DNA from: Emydura subglobosa
Taxonomy: Eukaryota; Chordata; Testudines; Chelidae
Assembly (NCBI GenBank): GCA_007922225.1
Contig: ML680053.1
Location: 1,959,434-2,023,433 of the forward strand
Direction of reading: 5' to 3'
DNA: 64,000 nt
Made by a program: the position numbers and the translations under genes
Part shown: piece after piece, positions 35,105 to 45,603 of the stretch
Numbering within the stretch: position 1 is the stretch's first letter
Layout of the letters: every line of letters starts with the position of its first letter
Notes under the pieces: model-generated
What the model was told of the DNA's origin: nothing
Databases searched by the model: none
The model's input: the letters and a program-made list of their open reading frames with translations, nothing else

Positions 35105-36015
35105 AGGGTTATGCTATTTTTTAATCAATGACCTAGAAGTAAACTTTATCTGTGCTGATTTTATGTTTGCAGATGACACAAACCGAGGCATGGCAAATAA
35201 TGACGAGGACAAGTCATTGATTCAGAGAGATCTGGATTGCTTGGTACAGTGGGCACAAACAAACAATAGGTATTTTATTACATGTAAATGTACACATCTA
35301 GGAACAAGGAATGTCGGCCATGCTTACCGGTTGGAGGACTCTACCTGGGAAGCAGTGACTCTAACAGCCATGACCTCCAAATCTTTAATCACCAGAACAT
35401 GAGCTCCCCGTTTGATGCTGTGGCCAAAAGCGCTAATGTCATCCTGGGATACATACACTATGGAATCCTGAGTAGCAGCGGAGAGGTTATTCTGGCACTG
35501 GTGTGACTGCTGCTGAAATACTGTGTCCAGTTCCGGTGCCCACAATTCAAGAAGGAGGTTGATAAACAGGAGAGGGGTCAGAGAAGAGTCACAGGAATGA
35601 ATTAAAGATGAGAAAACCTGCCTTACTGTGATAGACCCAAAGATCTCAGTCTGTTTGCTGTAACAAAGGGAAGGATGACTGGATTACAGTCTTAAGTACA
35701 TACATGGGGAACAAGTGTTTAATAATGGGCTCTTCAATCTAGCAGAGAGCGGTATAGCACAATCCAATGGCTGCAAGTTGAAGCTAGACAAATTCAGGCT
35801 GGAAATAAGGTGTACATTTTTGACAGTGAGGGCAATTAACGACTGGAACAATTTACCCAGGGTTGTGGTGGATTCTCCATCACTGACAATGGTTAAATCA
35901 AGATTGGATGTTGTTCTAAATGATCTGACCTAGGAATTATTTGGGGGAAGTTCTGGGCCTGTGTAACACAGGAGACCAGACTAGATGATCACAATGATCC
36001 CTTCTGGCCTTACAA
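35105..36015 (+). mobile_element. CR1 LINE fragment (RT to 3' UTR)
   Basis: Translates in broken frames to the later part of CR1 ORF2: INDLEV and FADDTNRGMANN (RT motif C region, F-A-D-D) at about 35,120-35,200, a connection-like segment, then LRPHLEYC-like and KFRLEIR/NDWNNLP-like C-terminal blocks to about 35,930. The 3' UTR ends gatgatcacaatgatccctt ctggccttacaa, the type seen at 5.6-6.4 kb. Multiple stops and shifts mark it as old. A hAT-type MITE sits exactly at its 3' end. Confidence 0.8.
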
Positions 36016-36204
36016 CAGTGGTGTAGCTACGGGTGAGCCATGGCCCACCCACTTTGAAAGCAGGCCCACCCAATCAGATTTTAAGCAATTCATCCCGCGT
36101 TTTTATCAGCCTCTATTTCGCTTGTGACACAAGGCCTGTGCCCACCCATGTCAACCACAGGCCCTTCCCCACCCCCAAAAAAGTCAGTTCTGGCTATGCC
36201 TCTG
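36016..36204. repeat. 189-bp hAT-type MITE with 8-bp target duplication
   Basis: Starts CAGTGGTGTAGCTACGGG and ends tggctatgcctctg, an imperfect inverse (CAGAGGCATAGCCA). The flanking octamers are CCTTACAA at 36,008-36,015 and CCTTGGAA at 36,205-36,212, six of eight matching, as expected for an aged 8-bp hAT target duplication. It inserted into the terminal 3' UTR of the CR1 copy. Confidence 0.6.
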
Positions 36205-37653
36205 CCTTGGAAGCTATGAAGTATTGGTCAGCCTGATAGTCAGCGATCTCCACACACCAGCACCCTAACTGTTGTCAAGTTTTTTGTAGGCATCATGGCA
36301 CAGGAGAGTTTTAAGAAGGGATTTGAAGGTGGATAAGGAGTTAGTTTTGCACGTTTATGGGGAGCTCCTCCCAAGCGTGAGAGGCGCCATGAAGGAAAGG
36401 ACGAAGGTGTTTCAAAATGTAACAAGTTGGTGAGGGAGGCTGACGTCACAGGCTGATGAGAGATGGGCGATGCTCTCGATAGTGAATGAGAGAGGATAGG
36501 CACAGTGGGGATAGGTTATGAAGGACCTTGACAGCTCTGTACTCCATCTCCCCGTCTGCGAGAAGTACTCTGATCTCAATAGTGCATTATTTCCCATAAA
36601 CACACACACACACAGTAATGAAGGCTCTGCTCTCACGCTTAGATGTGTGCAGAGCCCCCAGTGACTTCCAGGGGGCTGTGTGTGAACACATGGCCTTCAC
36701 ACATGCACTCTGTTACAGGACAGCGGTCCAGTCTGTTTTTCATAGATGCTTGAGATCCCAAGACTATTTTAGTGCATGCCAACTTTCCTTGGCCATTTGT
36801 CCTCTCCCGTTTACATAGGATGTTACGCACTGCTCAGCTGGCGAGCCTCTACCCCAGAGGTAGCTGCATGTCAGTAACGTCTCTTCCCTTTGATATAAAT
36901 TCTGTTAAATAATAATGATCTTTCATTTCTTAATATTAAACGATCAAAAAGTTAACTCCTGTGTCAGTTACTTTGTTAACTAATGTGTTGCTAGGGGAGG
37001 ATTCTCTTGCAGTCAGTGGGTGCAGGATTAGCCCCTGCGATTTTTAGACCCTCATCCTACAATCACCTATGCACCTATTTAACTTTATCCACAGGAGCCG
37101 CCCTAATGACTCCAATGCAACCGCTGCATAAATCTTTGCAGGCTGGGGCCCCAGCCAGTTCACCGGACTCCATTATCATGCATGTCCTCATTACATCTTG
37201 CAAGTAACAGTATCACCACACTCACGTGTGCAGCCATGACGACATATGCTCCCAAAAAGACAGCTAAGATTCTCTTAAAAAGAACCTACAATTTATATTA
37301 AAACAGATTGTGACTTTTATTGACCTTCTGCGTCTTTTTTAGATTCATGACTTCAAGCTTCTCTCTGCAGCCAGGAGAGCTGGAAAGTTAGGGTTTTCAT
37401 TTAAAAAAAAAAAAAAGCTGAGTGTCACATGATCACATAAGTCTTGGGTGGGGGGGAAAAAAACAACCCCAAAACTCCCTATCTGATAAACAGACCTAGC
37501 ATAGGCCCAGTTACACCAGTATAAAAGGCACTTGTATAGGGATAGCCTATTCCCATAAAAGTAACAATTCAGAGACTATCTGGGGTCTTGGAGCCCAATT
37601 CTCCTCTTCCTTCTCAAGAAGGCGCAATTGTATATCCCCAAATACATAATGCT
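36205..37653. other. Non-coding stretch with an unnamed interspersed repeat and a CA run
   Basis: 36,240-36,535 (cagcgatctccacacaccag, aggcatcatggcacaggaga, gggatttgaaggtggataag) matches, from my memory of reptile genomes, an abundant repeat I cannot name. A short (CA)n lies at 36,600-36,614. About 37,370-37,480 has an A run and tgagtgtcacatgatcac, resembling the 11.8-kb element body. No gene recognised. Confidence 0.4.
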
Positions 37654-38140
37654 TAGAGCTAGTAGGGAAAATTTAAATTTGCTGTAAAAAATGACAGTTT
37701 CATCATAATCAAAACTTTTCATGGCCCATGTCGATTTCCACAAGCTTTCAAAAAATACCAAGTCAAACTTTGATTCTGATCATGTTGTTTGGATTCATTT
37801 GGACTCTCTAGTATATTTAGGGCTGTCAAACGATTTTAAAAGATAATCGCGATAAATTGCGAGATTTAAAAAAATAGTCGCAATGAATTGCAGTTTTAAT
37901 CACACCATTAAACAATAGAATACCCATTTCAATTTATTATAAATATTTTGGAGGTTTTTCTACAGCCTTAAATATATTGATTTCAATTATACAGAATACA
38001 AAGTGTACAGTGATCACTTTGTTATTTTTTATTACAAATATTTGCACTTTATAAAAGATAAAAAATAGCGCCATCTACAAGTCGAAGCATGAAGGGCATA
38101 TGAATGTTTAGCGTACCTGGCTGTAGCAGGGGTCCGGTCT

Positions 38141-38199
38141 GACCCCGCGGTTGTGGCCCTTCTTCGGGCCCCGGCTCGGAGGAAGGCCACTGCACCTTC
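38141..38199 (+). repeat. Left copy of a 60-bp direct repeat inside the solo LTR
   Basis: Reads gaccccgcggttgtggccct then tcttcgggccccggctc and ggccactgcaccttcc; the partner is at 39,074-39,132 in the same orientation with roughly 80-85% identity. Confidence 0.7.
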
Positions 38200-39073
38200 C
38201 AAAAAGGGGAATGTTAGCTGTAGCTAGGAGTATCGCCACGGCCCTGAGGCAGGGCGGGCGAGCATGCAGTGTCCTCGAGTCAGGAGTGCAGGTGACGGTA
38301 CTCACTCTGGGTGGCAAGGATAAGGGGGAGGGGAGGGGGACGCAGGCCCACCTAACTCCACTGCGTCCCAGCCCAGGGCCCTAACAGTGGCAAAGGCGTT
38401 GCTACTAAGTCGGAGGGGCTCCTGCCGCAACACGCCGACGGGGCTTGCCCCTGTCTCAGCCACGGTTATGGCTGCCCCTGGGCTACTTCCTCCCTGTATC
38501 CCCAGGTACCTGCATCTGTGGGTTCCTCAGAGTCACTGGCATCCACAGGCAGCAAGGCAGGAAGCTCCTTGGCGAGGGGCAGCTCCTCCAGGTCCCAGGG
38601 CTCAGGGGATGGCTCAGCCTCCGGCAGCTCCTCTAGGTCCTGTCCCGTCTCAGAGGGGAAGGGGGAGTGTCTCCCAGCCCTCCGGCTCAAGGCACTCAGT
38701 CCAATCCCTAGGGTCTATGGGCTTGGCCCAGTCCTGGGGGCCTGTAGGCCTTGGCCAGTCTAGGGGACCCGGGGGTCCTATCCAACCCTTAGCGGTTGGT
38801 CGCTTGGGCCGCTCCCGGGGTCTTCACCGCAGGAGGCGCTCGCTTGTGTCAGTGGCCCAGCCTGGCCCAGGCTTCAGCTGTAGGTGGCGTGGCCACACAT
38901 CTGCCTCTGGTGGCAGCTTGTTCTCCTCTGAGCTGTGGGGCCTGCTTTTTATAGCCTCAGCCCTGGCTGAGGCTCCGCCCCTCTAGTGCTGGATTGGTCG
39001 GCCGGCAGGACCTATCACTAGCCGGCCTCCTGGCTGCTGGGCAGACTGGGCGGCCAGCCCTTTTCCTATCCAA

Positions 39074-39132
39074 CCCCGTGCTTGTGGCCCTTCTTCAGGC
39101 CCCAGCTCAGGGGAAAGCCACTGCGCCTTCTT
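39074..39132 (+). repeat. Right copy of the 60-bp direct repeat inside the solo LTR
   Basis: Reads aaccccgtgcttgtggccct, tcttcaggccccagctc and agccactgcgccttctt, ending three bases before the LTR end. Confidence 0.7.
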
Positions 39133-40028
39133 ACACTGGCACATAAATATTTTGCAACGTCAGCTACTACAGTGCCATGTGAATGCCTTTTCTCACTTTC
39201 AGGTGACATTGTAACTAAGAAGTGGGCAGCATTATCTCCCGTAAATGTAAACAAACTTGTTTTCTTAGCGATTGGCTGAACAAGAAGTAGGACTGAGTGG
39301 CCTTGTAGGCTCTGAAGTTATACATTGTTTTGTTTCTGAGTGCAGTTAAGTGAAAAAACATAATTCTACATTTGTAAGTTGCACTTTCACAATAAAGAGA
39401 TTGCACTACAGTACTTGTATGAGGTGAATTGAAAAATGCTGTTTCTTTTGTTTATCTTTTTTTACAGTGCAAATATTTGTAATAAAAATAATATAAAGTG
39501 AACACTTTGTATTCTGTGCTGCAAATATATTTTCAATATATTTGAAAATGTAGTAAAACATCCACAAATATTTATAATAAATTTAAATTGGTTTTATTAT
39601 TATTATTATTGCTGTTTAACAGTGCGATTAAAACTGCGGTTAATTGCGACTATTTTTTAAAATCTAGTTACTTTGTTTTGTATTAATTGCTTGAGTTAAC
39701 TGCGCTTAATGACAGCCCTAATTATATTATTTAATATTTTAATATAATATAAAAGCCAAAACTCGGACAATTCCAAAGAGAAATTTCGGATTTTTGTTGT
39801 GCAGGAAATTTCAGCTTTTCGTTCCTAATCAGAATGCGATATTTTGGGGAAATGGCAGAGTTTCTGTTCCTAACCAGCTCTACCAGTGGCCTGTCACTAG
39901 AAGGTAGTGCAACTGGTTAACAGCTACTTCCCTTCTGGAGCTCTTGCGGGCTACATGCAAACCTTCCCTTGGATAGAGGAATCCCTCCTCAGCTCCTCCC
40001 CCTACACACCCACATCTATTACTTAACA

Positions 40029-40523
40029 CAGTAGTTCTCAACCTTCCCAGACTACTGCACCCCTTCCAGGCGTCTGATCTGTCTTGCACACCCCAAGTTT
40101 CACCTCACTTAAAAACTCTCTGGCCGCCCAGCTCTGAAGTCAGGGCTGGGACCAGCAGCAGCGCCGAAGGAAGGTGACAAGACCACACCGTGCCCCTCGC
40201 TTCTGCTGGCGGTGGTGCTGCCTTCCGAGTGGGGCGGCTGGAGAGTGGCGGCTGCTGGCTGGGGCGTTCATGTTGTTTGCAGCCCAGAAGGACCACTTTT
40301 TAAAATCCCGCTTCCATCCTGCCCCGCGGTACCCACGCCCTCCCAGCCGGCATTGGTAGTCGAATTTGTAGCCCTCTCCCGCTGTTATGGCAGTGGGGAG
40401 CCCAGTCCGGCTACAGGGCTCTACAGCCTCTTGTAAAGCTAGGCAAATAAGATGAATCGATGTATTCCCTGGAACACCTCTGCGTACCCCAGGGGGACAT
40501 GTACTCCTGCTTGAGAACCACTG
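40029..40523. repeat. 495-bp hAT-type MITE, CAGTAGTTCTCAACC ends
   Basis: Starts CAGTAGTTCTCAACCTT and ends TTGAGAACCACTG, imperfect terminal inverted repeats of a well-known hAT MITE family. Family-typical subterminal parts are present on both sides (caccccaagtttcacctcac on the left; ctaggcaaataagatgaatc and ctctgcgtaccccaggggga on the right). The middle, about 40,130-40,420, is GC-rich and unlike the usual A/T-rich core, so it may be a replaced or inserted segment. Flanks acttaaca and ccctaatc match poorly. Confidence 0.7.
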
Positions 40524-41209
40524 CCCTAATCAACCAGGTCTCCTACAGGTGGGAAGGAGGGAAGGGTGTGATTTCTAGTTTTAACTACTCCAGTGGTAGG
40601 GCCAGATTTACTCCTGGACAGATAATGCCCTTCTCACCCATCACCTGAGGAAAAGAGGTCTGTGCAGAGCCTGCCCAGCTACCCAGCACTTAAATCCCAG
40701 ACAGGAATAATGACCTGTGTCTTAGTTCGGGCCGCCTGCTATTCCAGCTTCTGTTGCTTTTCCTGCTAAGCACTCACCTGACCAGGTAGGACTTATTTTG
40801 CTTGCTCTGGTCCAGCGGGGCTCTTCAGCGCAATTAAGATTCCCACAGGCTACGATCACAGACATTGAGCTCTCACAGCTCCCGCTGATGTCCAGAGAGT
40901 GGCAGACATTTGGCATCTCGAACGTTCGGCCCAGAGTTGTGTGCATGACAAACCACCAGGGGGCTAGGGGCCAGCTGCGGTAAAGCACGGGGCTCCTCAG
41001 ACCGAAGTTCCCGACACAGCAAACGTGAAAATGCTCGATTGGGACGTGGGTCCCACGCCTGCAAACCTTTATTCACGAGTCACTTCGTGCACAGGATCGG
41101 GTCCAGACATCACCGGCACTCATAGACAGAAACCTTCATTTTCAGCTGATATTTGGTAGTTTTTTAAAATGTAGCTCAAGGTGGGATCTTGCCCCATCTC
41201 ATAAGCTAG
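40524..41209. other. Unassigned non-coding stretch
   Basis: No supported gene or repeat recognised. Confidence 0.35.
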
Positions 41210-41370
41210 GAAGCAGCATGGTCTGCAGAGAATAGGGGCCAGGACTTGGACTTGAGAGACCTGGTTCTGGTCTCCGTTCTGTCCCTGATCTCCTGGGTGA
41301 CTTTGGGCATGTCCCTTCACTTCTCCTGGTCTATTTCAGTACCATCTCATTTGGGGGTCCTAGAGGCTAC
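41210..41370 (+). repeat. MIR-like SINE
   Basis: Contains aggaagcagcatggtctgca, agagacctggttctggtctc, ctcctgggtgactttgggca and cccttcacttctcctgg, in MIR order. Confidence 0.55.
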
Positions 41371-44104
41371 TGTAAAAACAACTGCCTAAGCCTGCCCCGT
41401 ACTGGGATGGGAGACCTCAGTGTGCAGCGACTGGCCTGAGTAAGCCAGGAGGACCACGCTTCTCCCCTGCTCCCAGGGCCCTCGTCTGGCCCGTAGAATG
41501 CCGAGCTGCTGACAGTGCCATCTTTCAGGACAGCTGTGAAACCGAGATGGCAGCTGCTTGCGACCCTTTGAGATTCCAGGGCCCCTTTTACACACACCCC
41601 CCCCCCGGTTTCAGCCAGAACTTATTCTTCACTTTCTGGCTTAAGTAGTCTTGTTGCTGTGCACTGTTAGGCAGCTGCTGTGTTCCACCCCAGAGGTGGT
41701 GGCATGTCAGTGGTGCTGTATGTACACCCTGAGGCTTGTCAAATGAGCGTGCATCCTAAAGCCTCCTAATGAACACACCAGTAAACATTGTGTGAAGAGA
41801 CCTAAAGTCAGCAACCTAGTCCCCCTGCCTGCTCCCACGGCTCCATTGCTGGTCCAGCCCCTGGGCTGTCAGCAAAGCATGCTGGAACTATCGTTTGAAT
41901 TGACCCCCACCGCAGGAAATAAAAGCCACGGGAATATCTGAGGAGCTGTCACAGCCCAGTGGACTGACAGGGCTGTGAGCTGCAGCTGGAGGAGGGAGGA
42001 CGGGCAGTCTGCAGCTTCCCTAGCTAGACCTCCCTGGCGCTCTCCCTGCCCCAGGCCCAGGTGCTCTCTTTCAAAGCCTAATCTGGGTCAGCTGATGCAG
42101 CCCGGGTGTACTGGCCCTGCTACCTCTTAAAGGGCCAGTATCACCCGCTGACACGCAGTTTGCGGGGGTGGCTAGCGTTATTCCCTTCTGCTGGATCAAG
42201 GCCACTTTCCTCTCCCCGTAGCCCTCTGCAGATCCTTCCCGCGGGGACACAGTGCCTTCCTTGAGCTCGCCTGCCGGGGCACCAGCTTCTCCTTCTCTCT
42301 TCTTTCTCCCCTGCGGCCCGGTGAGGTTCCTGGGCTGCTCATGACAGCAGCCGCCAGGCAGGGAGCTGCACTGCTGACGTTGGCGGTTGCTAAGCCCTCA
42401 GCCCCGTCTGACCTTTGGGAGCTGGTTGATGTGCACGGCCCAGCACGGCCGCCATGCGGTCGGGAGCCGGAGCTCACCGAGCCCAGCCACTGGTACAGCT
42501 CAGCTGGTGAACGTTCCCCTCTGCTGGGACCCCGCTCCCTGGCCAGGCCCAGTTAGCCCATTTGTGACTCTCTGAGTGACCCACAAACCTCTCCTCAGCT
42601 CCTGGTAGCCGGCTCTGGACGGCAGCAGGGTGTGAGTGAATGGCGGGTGTATGACGACACCATGCTGGCCAGCACAAGCACTCACGCACCGGGCCAGGCT
42701 GCTAGGACAGGCTGCAACAGATACCTAGGGACTGCTGCGTGCCACCGTAACCCCCCCGGGCATCTCAGCATGCTGTAGGACCATGGGAGAGTTCAGCCGG
42801 GGCCTGGCTTACCTGCTCTGCTGTCAGGTGCCAGTGCTGCCTCAGTTTCCCCACCTCTCAGGCAGGTTAGCTGGCTCTCCAGTGCGTGGGCTACTCCCCA
42901 GAGGCAGACAGCTCAGCTCTGCAGCTGAAAGGGTGAACTCCACACAAGACAGACCAGCCCTTTGCCCTGCCCGGACCACAGCTCCTTCCCTAGGGGTCCG
43001 GGGCCAGTTCCCTTTAGCATCGGGGGAAGGGGGGGTCCCAGGAGTTCTCCCCCACTTGGCTCTGGGTGGTCTGAACTAAACAGCAGCCTGCGAGCTCAGC
43101 TCCCAGCCTGCCTGCCAGGACTGGGCCCAGTCCGCCCAGCTGATGCGGGACAGTGGGGGCTCCCTCCCCCAGTTTGTGGGTGACTCAGCCCACGGCCCCT
43201 AACGGGAGCAGCTGCTCAGACTAGGCTTCCTGCCCACTCTGCTTCCCAGGCCCAGGGCACCCGCTCCTGCAGCCTGGCTCCCCTGCACCTGCCTGCCCAG
43301 GCGGCTGGCACACACCTGCCTGGGGTCCCAGGGAAGCTCCTGCCCTTTCCCCGTGGAGAGGCCCAAGGCCTGGTCCTGCCCCCACTTCCTCAGCCAGAGA
43401 CCCCACAACCAGCCCTGCTCCCAGGCCGAGGGGCAGGGAGCTCTTTTATTTCCCTGCCCCCTTTCCCAGGACGCTCTGCTTCCCCGTCAACAAGGGCCAG
43501 GGGCCCTCAGGGAATTACACCGCCCGGAATCCCTTGGTTCGGGGCTGAAATGGGATCAGGGCTGTGCTTGACTGGAGGCTCCCTTAAAGAGCAGAGCCAG
43601 CCCCAGAAACCACCTCCCTGACTCGGAGTCCCGTGGACCAGCCCCAAGCCCAGCCAGCCTTGCTACAGTCCCTCGGGCTGAGAGCAGGTAACCTCCACGT
43701 CGCCAGCCTGTGTCTGTGCCATGAGCTCTGCAGCAGGCAATGGTCTGGCTTACAGGGGTCTCTGCAAAATACGGGCAGGGTAATTATCCAGGGCCTGACC
43801 CAGGGCACCCTGCTAGCCCACTGAAGACAATGGGGGTTGGGGGTGCTCCTTGGCTCACGAGTGTGGGTCCCCCAGCATCCAGCTGGAAAAAGAGATCAGA
43901 GACGCAGGCTGTCTCTGAAGCCCACAATCTGAGCCTTTGCCTTCGATAGTACAGGGGGAGAAGACTGCAGGTGTAGATGTCTTTAGGGGAGATGAGGACA
44001 CAGGCTGCAGAGATAATAGCCGTGGTCTGGGATTAAAATGCTTTCCTTCACTGGTGCAAATCTACAAATCTGGGGCTACCTACTGCCCTTCACCTACCTC
44101 TGAG
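41371..44104. other. GC-rich non-coding stretch
   Basis: Includes a 10-bp C run (41,597-41,606) and a GC-rich zone at about 42.2-43.6 kb with many open frames on both strands (up to 98 codons) but moderate CpG only. None has a recognisable family or convincing splice frame. It could hold an undetected exon, but nothing supports a call. Confidence 0.35.
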
Positions 44105-44335
44105 AGGCAGCATGGTCTAGTGGGTAGTGCACGGGGCTGGGACTCAGGGGATTAGGTTTTGTGCCCGGTGGCTGCCGTGCAGTCTTGAGCAAGTTACTTC
44201 ACCTCTCTGTGCCTCTGTTCTCCCATCTGTCTTGTCTAGATTGAGAACTCTTCGGGAGCTGCACCTGTCTGTACAGCACCTAGCACCATGGGACTCTGAT
44301 CTCAGCCGGGTCTTCTAGGGGCTGCTGAAATAGCA
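44105..44335 (+). repeat. MIR-like SINE with long 3' tail
   Basis: Starts ggcagcatggtctagtgggt, continues gagcaagttacttcacctct and gtgcctctgttctcccatct, and ends with a tail gagaactcttcgggagctgc, tgtacagcacctagcaccat and gggctgctgaaatagcaaat aataat. Nearly complete, and it shows that the 'tacagcacctagcac' block is the 3' tail of this SINE group, whose reverse is the 'tgctaggcactgtac' block seen elsewhere. Confidence 0.65.
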
Positions 44336-45603
44336 AATAATAATGGGCGGCTACCACCGTTGTAAATGGGAGTGATCTGTGACCTACGTTCCCTGGTGAG
44401 GTGGCTCCAGGATGTGCACCTTTCTTCCATTCATTTTCCTGCCAGTGCAACTGCGGACCAGCAAACACATGGTAGAGAGTTTCACAGGGTGCAGTCGGTA
44501 AGAGGACCCAGCATTTTCATATAGGATGATCACTGTCCCCATCCAATCGGACTAGCGGTAATGTCGTATCCAGCGCCTTCCATCCCAACGCACTTTGCAA
44601 ACTCAGTGGCTGATCGTGCTCCCGTTGACTTCAGGGCTGTAATTCCACTGAGCTCAGCATAGCAGCCCAGCCGCTTTTAGACGCAGGAGTCACTTCGCCC
44701 ATCACTGAAATAAATGCAGCTGCAGCTGGGGGGAGGCACAGCAGCTGAGGGCACAGGAGAACAACATGAGCTTAGAGCTGGGCTTGAGTTGCAAAATTCA
44801 GAGGCAGGTCTCAAAGAGCCTCAAAGTTTGGGAGTGTTCTGATGTAGGGTGTTATAAAGACTGGAGGGACTTGTGAAAATCAGAACGGGCTTTCATCGAC
44901 ACCCCCCCCCCCCCCGTTCTGGGACGTTCAGATTTCACCCAGCCTAGACTCAACAAGTCGAGGACAGGAAATGAAGAAGAAGCTTGCATCCAATTGAAAC
45001 TGCAGTGGCCACTAGGGAGGCAGCATGCAATTATCCCCATTAGAACAAAGGTTCCCATGGTCCCTCAAAAATTGGCCATCACATCCCAGAAGCAGCAGGG
45101 TGGTCCCTAGCAGCTGGACTGGATGCTGACTAGGAGAGAAGAGTAGTACCTCCCCGTACACCCTGGCGTTGTTGCCTGCAGAGCTCCTTGCCGATCATCC
45201 ATGAACCCAATCCCACGTAGCTGCTGCGTCTTGACACCGCACATTGGTCTCTCTCTGCCTGAGTTGGCTGCACCTTATTCTGAACAGCTCTTGCTGGTGG
45301 GTAGGAAGCGACATGGAGAGACGGAGCGGACAGAATCCTGGAGGACAGCTTTGCTCACTGCTTGAGAGGCTGAATTACCTGGTCAGTGGGGCTGGCTGAA
45401 ATCTGTCTGTCCACACTGGTTTTGACAGCAAATTGGGTTTTCAGTGAAGTGAAACTTCATGTGGAAAGTGTTGGCTTTCCATGGAAAAGGCTGATTTCTT
45501 TGCTGGAAAAAAAGAATGCCTGGCAATGGAAACATTTGATTCTGAAATGCCAGGACGGCGCCTCCCTCTCCCAGTCTGTTCTATGAGACAGGCTCCCCCA
45601 GCT
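44336..45603. other. Non-coding stretch with a poly-C tract and A/T-rich repeat
   Basis: A 14-bp C run lies at 44,902-44,915. From about 45,400, gggttttcagtgaagtgaaa and ttccatggaaaaggctgatt resemble the A/T-rich MITE arms elsewhere in the window. No gene recognised. Confidence 0.35.

Larger units (their letters stand above)
38122..39135. mobile_element. 1,014-bp solo LTR inside the hAT element
   Basis: The insert starts TGTAGCAGGGG and ends CTTCTTACA, that is TGTA...TACA, the usual TG...CA ends of a long terminal repeat. It is flanked by identical 5-bp duplications CTGGC (38,117-38,121 and 39,136-39,140). It is GC-rich in sharp contrast to the A/T-rich host. Near the right end a TATA-like cttttatagcc lies at about 38,945-38,955. 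No gag, pol, primer-binding site or second LTR is present, so it is a solo LTR left by recombination. It carries a near-duplicate of about 60 bp close to each end. Whether the parent was an endogenous retrovirus or another LTR element cannot be told from the LTR alone. The 199-codon open frame at 38,387-38,986 is low-complexity and taken as chance. Confidence 0.75.
38096..39279 (+). pseudogene. hAT transposase C-terminal dimerisation domain, split by an LTR
   Basis: Two pieces of one frame: 38,096-38,121 (AYECLAYL) and, after the LTR and second target-duplication copy, 39,141-39,279. The second piece contains KYFATSATTVPCECLFS and SLSGDIVTKK, then LSPVNVNKLVFL, ending at TGA 39,277. This is the hAT C-terminal dimerisation signature (K-Y, VP-x-E-x-xFS, L-S-P-x-x-V). 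The frame continues without loss if the LTR plus one 5-bp duplication (38,122-39,140) is ignored. DDE catalytic residues are absent, so this was already non-functional or was part of a non-autonomous derivative. Confidence 0.82.
37818..39720 (+). mobile_element. hAT DNA transposon with about 250-bp inverted ends, internally deleted
   Basis: Starts TAGGGCTGTC and ends with its exact inverse GACAGCCCTA. The flanking octamers are AGTATATT (37,810-37,817) and ATTATATT (39,721-39,728), seven of eight matching, the 8-bp duplication of hAT. The inverted similarity runs much deeper than the ends: about 250 bp on the left (to about 38,067) mirrors about 270 bp on the right (from about 39,450), including gtttaatcacaccattaaac-type and gcaaatatttgtaataaaaa-type blocks. 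The middle keeps only the C-terminal dimerisation part of a transposase on the plus strand; the catalytic part is deleted. A solo LTR later split this remnant. Confidence 0.88.
37654..39882. mobile_element. Outer MITE of a three-level transposon nest
   Basis: The left end TAGAGCTAGTAGGGAAAATTT and right end GTTCCTAACCAGCTCTA are imperfect inverted repeats. With the inner hAT removed, the outer element is about 325 bp and A/T-rich. If the ends are read as GAGCT..AGCTC, both flanks are TA, which would fit a Tc1/mariner-type insertion; an 8-bp duplication is not seen. The A/T-rich arms resemble segments at 11.0-11.6 and 45.4-45.8 kb. It is the oldest layer of the nest. Confidence 0.55.

Noticed and set aside
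38387..38986. 199-codon plus-strand open frame
   Set aside because: It lies wholly inside the GC-rich solo LTR, is low-complexity (Pro, Gly, Ser, Arg) and overlaps open frames in other frames; no family resemblance.
38122..39135. Unprocessed host gene fragment captured by the hAT element
   Set aside because: TGTA...TACA ends with identical 5-bp flanks and a restored host frame fit LTR integration better than capture.
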